Assembly: GCA_012960835.1 (NCBI GenBank)
Contig: DUAL01000080.1
Coordinates: forward strand, 1-6,778
Source: Flavobacteriales bacterium
GTDB lineage: Bacteria > Bacteroidota > Bacteroidia > Flavobacteriales > BACL11
Direction of reading: 5' to 3'
DNA length: 6,778 bases
Part shown: one piece after another, positions 1 through 6,221 of the stretch
How positions within the stretch are numbered: position 1 is the first letter of the stretch
Layout of the letters: the number at the start of each line of letters is the position of its first letter
Program-made: the position numbers and the translations under genes
Notes under the pieces: model-generated
Told to the model about the DNA's origin: nothing
Database searches by the model: none
What the model saw: the letters and a program-made list of their open reading frames with translations, nothing else

Positions 1-36
1 TTGCAAATATCGTAAAATATAATAGATAAATTTCAC

Positions 37-44
37 TATATTTG
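37..44 (+). promoter_or_regulatory. Candidate Bacteroidota -7 promoter box
   Basis: TATATTTG matches the TAnnTTTG -7 consensus known for Bacteroidota housekeeping promoters. It lies 11 bases before the ATG at 56, so transcription would start only a few bases ahead of the start codon and the leader would be very short. No convincing TTTG -33 box is visible at the expected distance; the only TTG, at 1-3, is too far upstream. In DNA this AT-rich one such match could be chance, so the call is tentative. Confidence 0.4.
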
Positions 45-55
45 GTGCGAAAATT

Positions 56-541
56 ATGAAACAACTATTTACCCTATTCCTTCTTATATTGTTGTCTTGC
101 AGTATGAATAACACCAAGACTATTGAGACCATAAAACAGGACCCTAACGAGATTGATGCTATAAAGAAGATGTTAACCACACAACAGGAATGTTGGAACA
201 ATGGAGATATAGATGGATTTATGGAAGGATATTGGAATTCTGAAGAATTGATATTTACCTCAGCAACACATAAACCAGCATATGGATGGCAAAATACTTT
301 AGAGCGATATAAAAACAGTTATCCAATAAAATCTAGCATGGGAGAATTTAGATTTGAGATATTAGATGTAAGACTAACTTCAACAACAACATCAAATCTA
401 TTTGGAAAATGGGAACTTATTAGAGAAAAGGATCACCCTAACGGACTCTTCTACTTAGATCTTGAAAAGTTTGAGGAGAATTGGTTAATTACAAAAGACT
501 CTACCATATCATTTGTAATTAACCAATTCTCACTAGAATGA
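56..541 (+). CDS. SnoaL/DUF4440-like (NTF2-fold) small lipoprotein
   Basis: This 161-aa protein has a short lipoprotein signal: Lys2, a hydrophobic run at residues 4-13 and a lipobox LLSC with the acylated Cys at 15. It is probably anchored in the inner or outer membrane and faces the periplasm. The mature part resembles the DUF4440/SnoaL-like NTF2-fold family, with Q-x-x-C-W-N-x-G-D (residues 43-51), F-M-x-G-Y-W (55-60), Y-G-W (76-78), R-Y-K (84-86), M-G (95-96), G-K-W (117-119) and a final N-W-L-I-x-K-D-x-T (142-150). In related proteins the last motif usually reads D-H-T-S and lies at the C terminus; here the His position is Ser149. Proteins of this type are often annotated as ketosteroid-isomerase-like, but I see no basis for naming a substrate. 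The tail from Phe153 to Glu161 lies wholly inside the palindromic element at 476-561. The gene ends 20 bp before the UbiA-family gene and is probably cotranscribed with it. The start is supported by the signal peptide. Confidence 0.85.
   Translation: MKQLFTLFLLILLSCSMNNTKTIETIKQDPNEIDAIKKMLTTQQECWNNGDIDGFMEGYWNSEELIFTSATHKPAYGWQNTLERYKNSYPIKSSMGEFRFEILDVRLTSTTTSNLFGKWELIREKDHPNGLFYLDLEKFEENWLITKDSTISFVINQFSLE
476..531 (+). repeat. Perfect 20-bp inverted repeat (hairpin A of the composite element)
   Basis: The left arm 476-495 (GAGAATTGGTTAATTACAAA) is the exact reverse complement of the right arm 512-531, with a 16-base loop at 496-511. Pairing fails on both flanks (475/532 and 496/511), so the stem is exactly 20 bp. 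It lies inside the coding sequence, encoding residues 141-159 of the lipoprotein. No U-tract follows, so it does not look like an intrinsic terminator. Its loop is complementary to the loop of the next hairpin at 532-561. Confidence 0.95.
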
Positions 542-556
542 TATTGTAGAGTCTTT
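494..556 (+). repeat. Loop-to-loop inverted repeat, 17 of 18 bp (alternative stem)
   Basis: The arm 494-511 pairs with 539-556 at 17 of 18 positions; the only mismatch is C505 against T545. Each arm consists mainly of one 16-base hairpin loop (496-511 and 539-554), plus two bases borrowed from a neighbouring stem. This pairing interleaves with both 476-531 and 532-561. It therefore means either a kissing-loop contact between the two hairpins or a competing single hairpin with a 27-base loop. The second arm covers the lipoprotein stop codon (539-541) and reaches to within 5 bases of the next ATG. Confidence 0.9.
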
Positions 557-561
557 CTAGT
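532..561 (+). repeat. 7-bp inverted repeat abutting the UbiA-family start codon (hairpin B)
   Basis: ACTAGAA (532-538) and TTCTAGT (555-561) are perfect inverted copies around a 16-base loop (539-554). The hairpin begins at the base after hairpin A ends and finishes at the base before the ATG at 562. In RNA it would occupy the whole spacer and the likely ribosome-binding region of the downstream gene. On its own a 7-bp AT-rich stem is weak. Its loop length equals that of hairpin A, and the two loops are complementary. Confidence 0.85.
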
Positions 562-1410
562 ATGAAAAAATATTTCTCATTAATCAAATTTAGCCATACC
601 ATCTTTGCAATGCCATTTGCTTTTATTGGTTTTTTCTTGGCTACAAAATCATACGAATTTGAACGGATTACACTTTTATATGTAGTACTTTGTATGGTGT
701 TTGCGCGCTCGGCAGCCATGGCTTTTAATCGCTATATTGATAGAGATATAGATAAAGTAAATGAAAGAACAGCCCAAATAAGAGAAATACCAAACGGTAC
801 AATTACTGCAAAAAATGCACTTCTTTTTGTTATCATCAACTCTTTATTATTTATTGGAATAACTTATTTAATTAATCCTCTCTGCTTGGCTCTATCGCCA
901 GTTGCCCTATTGATAATTTTAGGATACAGTTATACTAAACGATTTACAGCTCTTTGTCATTTAGTTTTAGGGCTAGGACTCGCCCTGGCCCCTATTGGAG
1001 CTTACTTGGCTGTTAGTGGTGAGTTTAATATTATCCCTCTCCTATTTTCAGTTGCTGTACTTTTTTGGGTAAGTGGCTTTGATATTATTTATTCTTTGCA
1101 AGATGAAGAATTTGATAAAACACAAAAACTACATTCTATTCCTGTACTGATAGGAAAAAAGAACGCATTAAACTTATCCAACCTTTTACATTTTTTTACT
1201 TTTTCAGCACTAAGTATTGCGGGTTTATTAGATGAATTCGGATTGTATTATTGGATAGGTTTTTGGATTTTTACCGCCCTACTTGCTTACCAACACAGAT
1301 TGGTAAAACACAATGATTTGAGCAAAGTAAATCTCGCATTTTTTACTACAAACGGCATTGCTTCCGTTATTTTTGGCGCATTTGTTATTGCTGATTTATT
1401 ACTAAAATAG
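562..1410 (+). CDS. UbiA-family polyprenyltransferase (MqnP/4-hydroxybenzoate prenyltransferase-like)
   Basis: This 282-aa integral membrane protein has about eight or nine hydrophobic segments, including residues near 12-27, 33-52, 87-104, 107-122, 131-151, 157-177, 207-223, 228-243 and 262-281. The two Asp-rich prenyl-diphosphate/Mg motifs of UbiA enzymes are present: N56-x3-D60-x3-D64 (NRYIDRDID) and D174-x6-D181-x3-D185 (DIIYSLQDEEFD). A conserved YSYTKR sits at 122-127. The family transfers a polyprenyl chain from its diphosphate to an aromatic acceptor in the membrane. The sequence style (KFSHTIFAMPFA near the N terminus, AFNRYIDRDID, LHSIPVLIGKK) resembles the branch annotated as putative 4-hydroxybenzoate polyprenyltransferase, which includes MqnP of the futalosine menaquinone route. 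The acceptor cannot be decided from sequence alone, so no symbol is given. The length is normal and the N terminus matches the usual family start. There is no Shine-Dalgarno sequence; the region before the ATG lies inside the composite inverted-repeat element, which may affect initiation. Confidence 0.9.
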   Translation: MKKYFSLIKFSHTIFAMPFAFIGFFLATKSYEFERITLLYVVLCMVFARSAAMAFNRYIDRDIDKVNERTAQIREIPNGTITAKNALLFVIINSLLFIGITYLINPLCLALSPVALLIILGYSYTKRFTALCHLVLGLGLALAPIGAYLAVSGEFNIIPLLFSVAVLFWVSGFDIIYSLQDEEFDKTQKLHSIPVLIGKKNALNLSNLLHFFTFSALSIAGLLDEFGLYYWIGFWIFTALLAYQHRLVKHNDLSKVNLAFFTTNGIASVIFGAFVIADLLLK

Positions 1411-1475
1411 ATCAATAGGAAATTGGATTGTATTTGTACCTTATGTAATACTAGTTTATCTTCTTTTTTCTGCTA

Positions 1476-1495
1476 GCAATTGGATGGTTAATTGC
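1476..1495. repeat. Small hairpin, 6-bp stem and 8-base loop
   Basis: GCAATT (1476-1481) and AATTGC (1490-1495) are perfect inverted copies around an 8-base loop. No U-run follows on the + strand; an A-run does. It is therefore not a terminator by itself in that direction. It sits five bases from the strong terminator stem and may be incidental. Confidence 0.4.
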
Positions 1496-1500
1496 ATAAA

Positions 1501-1525
1501 AAAACCCAGTAAATAACTGGGTTTT
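1501..1525. terminator. Bidirectional rho-independent terminator
   Basis: AAAACCCAGT (1501-1510) and ACTGGGTTTT (1516-1525) form a perfect 10-bp stem with a 5-base loop. Read on the - strand, the stem runs into seven consecutive T residues only 5 bases after the DUF3467 stop, so it ends the rpoB-rpoC-DUF3467 transcript. Read on the + strand, it is followed by G and six T residues, so it can also end the lipoprotein/UbiA-family transcript. A shared terminator is typical between convergent genes. Confidence 0.9.
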
Positions 1526-1530
1526 GTTTT

Positions 1531-1845
1531 TTAAGCTTCTGCCGTAGGTCCTCCAAAATTCATGGGGATTCCGCCAGTAGGATCAACATCTTTTATCTCG
1601 CCATGCTGAGCTTCAAATTTTGAAATATTATCATTCAAAGCTTTCATAAGGCGTTTAGCATGTTGAGGTGTAAGAATAATTCGTGATTTTACTTTTGCCT
1701 TTGGAACTCCAGGCATCATTTGAATAAAATCAACTACAAACTCAGAGGGGGAATGATTGATAATAGCAATATTGCTGTAAGTCCCTTCAGCTACTTCCTC
1801 ACTTAATTCAATGTTTAGTCCGTCTTGTTTTTTTTCTTCTGACAT
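1531..1845 (-). CDS. DUF3467 family protein, last gene of the rpoBC operon
   Basis: This 104-aa soluble protein without a signal peptide or membrane segment matches the DUF3467 family. Its core runs N-I-E-L-x-E-E-V-A-E-G-T-Y-S-N (residues 11-25), then I-I-N-H-S-P-S-E-F-V-V-D-F (28-40), M-M-P-G-V-P-K-A-K-V-K-S-R-I-I-L-T-P-x-H-A-K-R-L (43-66) and a short variable tail rich in Gly and Pro. The family has no established biochemical function. The start codon is 12 bp after the rpoC stop, and an intrinsic terminator follows 5 bp after its own stop, so it is almost certainly cotranscribed with rpoC. From general knowledge, a DUF3467 gene is often found directly behind rpoC in Bacteroidota, which hints at a role connected with transcription; this is inference. 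The leader (AAACTTATTATT before the ATG) has no Shine-Dalgarno motif, as is usual in this phylum. Confidence 0.9.
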   Translation of the reverse strand: MSEEKKQDGLNIELSEEVAEGTYSNIAIINHSPSEFVVDFIQMMPGVPKAKVKSRIILTPQHAKRLMKALNDNISKFEAQHGEIKDVDPTGGIPMNFGGPTAEA

Positions 1846-1857
1846 AATAATAAGTTT

Positions 1858-4800
1858 TTATTCTTCCGTTATTGTTACTTTCTCTTGCACCAATTCTTCT
1901 GTTTTATCCTCTAGTAATTTATCAAATTCTGCTTGTGAACCAACAATTAAATCGCTTCCATCAATAAGGCCAGTTCCTGCTGGAATTTTGTGCCCAACAA
2001 TTACATTTTCTTTCAATCCTCTAAGACCATCTCTTTTCGCTCTAATAGCTGCTTCATTCAATACTTTTGTAGTTTCCTGGAAAGAAGCTGCTGAAATCCA
2101 ACTATCGGTTTGCAGTGAAGCTCTGGTAATTCCTTGAAGTACCGGACGAGAAATTGCCGGAACAGCATCACGCGAATCAATGGGCTTCATATCCTTTCTT
2201 TTAAGTCGGGAATTCTCTTCTCTTAGCTGTCTTGCAGTAATTAATTGCCCTTGGCTGTAATCGGTTGAATCACCAGCATTTTCAATGTATTTTTTATCGA
2301 AAATCCAATCGTTTTCTTCCATGAAATCGATTTTGTTTACCAATTGTTTTTCCAATAATTTAGTATCACCAGAATCAACTATTTCCACTTTCCTCATCAT
2401 TTGTCTTACCACAACCTCAAAGTGTTTGTCGTTAATTTTCACTCCTTGCAACCTATAAACCTCCTGTACCTCATTCACAATATATTCCTGAACAATAGTG
2501 GGTCCTTTAATTGCTAAGATGTCTCTTGGCGTGATTACGCCATCACAAAGTGGCGTTCCCGCTTTTACAAAATCATTCTCTTGAGCTAATATGTGTTTTG
2601 AAAGGGGCACTAAGAATTTCTTTTCCTCACCAGTTTTTGAGGTTACAATAATTTCTTTATTCCCTCTTTTGATTTTCTTTCCAAATGAAACAATACCATC
2701 AATCTCAGAAACTACTGCTGGATTAGAAGGATTCCTTGCTTCAAAAAGCTCTGTAACTCTTGGAAGACCACCCGTAATATCACCTGAAGAACCTTGCACC
2801 CTTGGAATTTTAGCAACTACTGTTCCTGCCTTTATTGTTTCTCCTTCATCAACCGAGATATGCGCTTTTACAGGAATACTATAAGACCTTTCCTTACCTT
2901 TTGCTTGAATAACAATAACAGGATTTTTCTTTTTATCTCTACTATCAATTATTACTTTTTCTTGATGCCCTGTTTGCTCATCCGATTCAATTCTATATGT
3001 ATATCCTTCCTCAATATCTTGGTATTGAATCTTTCCAGCAATCTCAGAAATGATAAGTGCATTGTAAGGATCCCAATCGCAAACTACATCTCCCTTAACA
3101 ACCTTTCCGGATTTTTTGTAAATATTAGAACCATAAGGAATAATATGAGTAGCAATCGTAACGCCTGATTTTTCATCAATTATTTTAAGTTCAGCTGTTC
3201 TAGAAATTACAATTTCAACATCTTTACCATTAGCCTTTTTCGTTTTAACGGTTTTTAAATCTTCAATCTCAATCTTACCATCATTTTTGATAGTAATACT
3301 CGAATCTGCTGCAGTTCTAGAAGCAGTACCCCCAACATGGAAAGTTCTTAGCGTAAGCTGAGTACCCGGCTCTCCAATGGATTGAGCAGCAATAACACCA
3401 ACTGCCTCTCCTCTTGCTGCCATTTTTGCAGAAGCCAAACTTCTACCATAACATTTGCTACAAATTCCTTTTCTGGTTTCGCAAGTAAGAGCAGAACGAA
3501 TTTCAACTTCCTCAATTTCTGCTTCTTGAATCTCTTTAGCAATTAATTCAGTTATCTCACTTCCCGATTCAACAATAACTTTATTATCGTTTAGATTGTA
3601 AATATCATGCAAGCAAACTCTTCCTGTAATTCTTTCAGATAAAGTTTCTACAATATCTTCATTGTTTTTAAGGGCAGTAGTTACAAGCCCACGCAAAGTA
3701 CCACAATCTTCTTCTGTAATCACCACATCTTGCGAAACATCAACCAATCGTCTTGTTAAATAACCAGCATCTGCAGTTTTTAGAGCCGTATCGGCTAATC
3801 CTTTTCTGGCACCATGAGTAGAAATAAAGTACTCTAAAATGGAAAGCCCTTCTCTAAAGTTAGTGATAATAGGATTTTCAATAATAGAATCTCCATGATC
3901 ACCTGATTTCTGTGGTTTGGCCATCAATCCCCTCATTCCAGATAACTGACGAATTTGCTCTTTCGAACCCCTTGCACCAGAATCCAACATCATATAAAGA
4001 GAGTTGAAACCTTGTCTTTCGCTTCTAAGTCGGCTCATTACCGTTTCGGTCAATCGAGCATTGGTATTAGTCCAAATATCAATTACCTGATTATATCTTT
4101 CGTTATTGGTAATTACACCTAAATTATAGTGAGAAAACACCTCATCTACTTTTTCATAAGCATCTTTTACCATTTGTTTTTTCTCTGGCGGAACCATTGC
4201 ATCCCCTAAATTAAAAGAAAGACCACCTTTAAAAGCCATTTGAAAACCAATATTTTTAATATTATCCAAGAATTTTACTGTTTTAGAAACCCCACATTTA
4301 CTAAGAATATCTCCAATGATATTTCTTAATGCTTTTTTAGTAAGCAACTCATTGATAAAACCAATCTCTTCAGGAACAAATTCATTAAATAATACTCTAC
4401 CTACTGAAGTTTCTAAGAGATAATCTTTTCCTTTTTCATCTTTCACACGCACTCTTATCATAGCATGAAGTGCTACAATTTTTTCATTGTAAGCAATAAT
4501 CACTTCCTCAGCAGAATAAAAAGTCATTCCTTCTCCTTTAACGGTAACCGCCTTTTCTATTACTTTTCCTTTTTCATTTTTTACCTGATCTGCAGTTACT
4601 TTTTGCTTTGTCATATAATAAAGTCCAAGCACCATGTCTTGTGAAGGAACTGTAATTGGAGCTCCATTTGCAGGATTTAGGATATTATGAGAAGCCAACA
4701 TTAAAATTTGTGCTTCCAAAATAGCAGCCGTACCAAGTGGTAAATGAACCGCCATTTGATCCCCATCAAAATCGGCATTAAATGCAGTACATACAAGTGG

Positions 4801-6204
4801 ATGCAACTGAATAGCTTTTCCTTCAATCATTTTTGGCTGAAAGGCCTGAATACCCAATCGGTGAAGAGTTGGAGCCCTATTTAAAAGTACAGGATGTCCT
4901 TTCATTACATTTTCTAAAATATCCCAAACTACTGGTTCTCTAGCATCAATAATCTTTTTGGCAGATTTTACTGTTTTTACAATTCCTCTTTCAATCAGTT
5001 TTCGAACAATAAATGGTTTGTATAGCTCTGCAGCCATTTCTTTTGGCAAACCACATTCATGTAGTTTCAAACTAGGACCAACAATAATTACCGAACGAGC
5101 AGAATAATCTACCCTTTTTCCTAAAAGATTTTGACGGAATCTACCTTGCTTTCCTTTCAAGTTATCCGATAATGATTTCAGTGCCCTGTTTCCATCTGTT
5201 TTTACAGCAGATGATTTTCTGGAATTATCAAAAAGTGCATCAACAGATTCTTGCAACATCCTTTTTTCATTTCTTAAAATTACTTCAGGAGCATTGATTT
5301 CCATCAATCGTTTCAATCTGTTATTTCGGATAATCACTCTTCTATATAAATCATTCAAATCAGAAGTTGCAAACCTTCCTCCATCTAGTGGAACAAGTGG
5401 ACGCAACTCAGGTGGAGTAACAGGAACAACTTTTATTATCATCCACTCTGGTTTATTTTCGGTATGCTGATTCGCCTCACGAAAGGCCTCTACTACTTGC
5501 AATCTTTTAAGTGCTTCAGTTTTTCTTTGCTGAGAAGTTTCCGTATTTGCCTTATCTCTTAACTCGAACGACAAGGCATCCATGTCAATTCGTGCAAGTA
5601 AATCAGCAATTGCTTCTGCACCCATTTTAGCAATAAATTTATTTGGATCTTCATCAGGCAAATACTGATTTTCTGTTGGGAGTGCATCTAATATATTTAA
5701 ATATTCTTCCTCAGTAATAAAATCATTATCCTTAATTGGATCTCCTTCTTCATTTAGCCCGCCAACTCCTGCTTGAATCACAACATATCTTTCATAATAG
5801 ATAATCATGTCCATCTTTTTGGTTGGAAGCCCTAAAAGATATCCTATTTTATTAGGTAGCGTTCTGAAATACCAAATATGAGCTACCGGAACAACCAATT
5901 TGATGTGCCCAACTCTTTCTCTTCTTACCTTTTTCTCAGTTACTTCCACCCCACATCTATCACAAATAATTCCTCTGTAACGGATTCTTTTATATTTACC
6001 ACAATGGCATTCAAAATCCTTTACTGGCCCAAAAATTCTTTCGCAAAAAAGCCCATCTCTTTCTGGCTTATATGTTCTATAATTTATGGTTTCTGGTTTT
6101 AACACCTCACCAGATGATCTTCCTAATATATCTTCCGGAGAAGATAAACTGATTTTTAGGTGTGAAAAATCTTTGTGTTGTCTTTTATCTTTAGTTATTG
6201 GCAT
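1858..6204 (-). CDS. rpoC: DNA-directed RNA polymerase subunit beta'
   Basis: This is a complete 1448-aa beta' subunit, the largest part of core RNA polymerase, which carries the catalytic Mg site and the clamp. The N-terminal zinc site is intact (C66, C68, C81, C84). The switch-2 segment GKRVDYSARS is followed by RAPTLHRLGIQAFQP and the invariant active-site loop NADFDGD, with catalytic Asp478, Asp480 and Asp482. The bridge helix (about residues 790-824, including GLADTALKTADAGYLTRR) is present. The second zinc site has C834, C908, C915 and C918, with the same spacing as in E. coli. The trigger-loop start SIGEPGTQLTLRTFHVGG is at 942-959. The conserved C-terminal segment (SWISAASFQETTKVLNEAA, then RDGLRGLKENVIVG and PAGTG) precedes a short acidic tail. 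Length and start are normal for Bacteroidota. The ATG lies 17 bp after the rpoB stop behind an A/T-only leader without Shine-Dalgarno motif. No frameshift or missing key residue is seen. Confidence 0.99.
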   Translation of the reverse strand: MPITKDKRQHKDFSHLKISLSSPEDILGRSSGEVLKPETINYRTYKPERDGLFCERIFGPVKDFECHCGKYKRIRYRGIICDRCGVEVTEKKVRRERVGHIKLVVPVAHIWYFRTLPNKIGYLLGLPTKKMDMIIYYERYVVIQAGVGGLNEEGDPIKDNDFITEEEYLNILDALPTENQYLPDEDPNKFIAKMGAEAIADLLARIDMDALSFELRDKANTETSQQRKTEALKRLQVVEAFREANQHTENKPEWMIIKVVPVTPPELRPLVPLDGGRFATSDLNDLYRRVIIRNNRLKRLMEINAPEVILRNEKRMLQESVDALFDNSRKSSAVKTDGNRALKSLSDNLKGKQGRFRQNLLGKRVDYSARSVIIVGPSLKLHECGLPKEMAAELYKPFIVRKLIERGIVKTVKSAKKIIDAREPVVWDILENVMKGHPVLLNRAPTLHRLGIQAFQPKMIEGKAIQLHPLVCTAFNADFDGDQMAVHLPLGTAAILEAQILMLASHNILNPANGAPITVPSQDMVLGLYYMTKQKVTADQVKNEKGKVIEKAVTVKGEGMTFYSAEEVIIAYNEKIVALHAMIRVRVKDEKGKDYLLETSVGRVLFNEFVPEEIGFINELLTKKALRNIIGDILSKCGVSKTVKFLDNIKNIGFQMAFKGGLSFNLGDAMVPPEKKQMVKDAYEKVDEVFSHYNLGVITNNERYNQVIDIWTNTNARLTETVMSRLRSERQGFNSLYMMLDSGARGSKEQIRQLSGMRGLMAKPQKSGDHGDSIIENPIITNFREGLSILEYFISTHGARKGLADTALKTADAGYLTRRLVDVSQDVVITEEDCGTLRGLVTTALKNNEDIVETLSERITGRVCLHDIYNLNDNKVIVESGSEITELIAKEIQEAEIEEVEIRSALTCETRKGICSKCYGRSLASAKMAARGEAVGVIAAQSIGEPGTQLTLRTFHVGGTASRTAADSSITIKNDGKIEIEDLKTVKTKKANGKDVEIVISRTAELKIIDEKSGVTIATHIIPYGSNIYKKSGKVVKGDVVCDWDPYNALIISEIAGKIQYQDIEEGYTYRIESDEQTGHQEKVIIDSRDKKKNPVIVIQAKGKERSYSIPVKAHISVDEGETIKAGTVVAKIPRVQGSSGDITGGLPRVTELFEARNPSNPAVVSEIDGIVSFGKKIKRGNKEIIVTSKTGEEKKFLVPLSKHILAQENDFVKAGTPLCDGVITPRDILAIKGPTIVQEYIVNEVQEVYRLQGVKINDKHFEVVVRQMMRKVEIVDSGDTKLLEKQLVNKIDFMEENDWIFDKKYIENAGDSTDYSQGQLITARQLREENSRLKRKDMKPIDSRDAVPAISRPVLQGITRASLQTDSWISAASFQETTKVLNEAAIRAKRDGLRGLKENVIVGHKIPAGTGLIDGSDLIVGSQAEFDKLLEDKTEELVQEKVTITEE

Positions 6205-6221
6205 AATTTTATTAAATATTT

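Larger units (their letters stand above)
1411..1530. other. Convergent intergenic region
   Basis: These 120 bases separate the stop of the + strand UbiA-family gene from the stop of the - strand DUF3467 gene. They contain the bidirectional terminator at 1501-1525 and a small 6-bp hairpin at 1476-1495. No coding frame of useful length is visible. The T-rich run at 1455-1470 and a partial -7-like match at 1429-1436 are the only other notable sequences. Confidence 0.7.

Noticed and set aside
476..561. Intrinsic terminator between the lipoprotein and UbiA-family genes
   Set aside because: The stems are AT-rich and no U-tract follows either hairpin; the downstream sequence is the start of a coding region.
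476..561. Integron attC-type recombination site or insertion-sequence end
   Set aside because: No recognisable core recombination boxes, integrase or transposase gene, or flanking target duplication is visible.
519..719. 66-codon open frame on the - strand across the lipoprotein/UbiA-family junction
   Set aside because: It is antisense to a clearly conserved membrane enzyme, has no family resemblance, and is open by composition.
1811..3168. Open frames on the + strand opposite rpoC (1811-2137, 2591-2884, 2794-3168)
   Set aside because: All lie antisense to rpoC or DUF3467 codons and encode low-complexity Ser/Phe/Ile-rich peptides without motifs.
3348..3542. 64-codon open frame on the - strand in another frame of rpoC
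   Set aside because: It overlaps the zinc-site and trigger-loop region of rpoC, whose own frame is intact; the K/L/R-rich peptide is a frame shadow.
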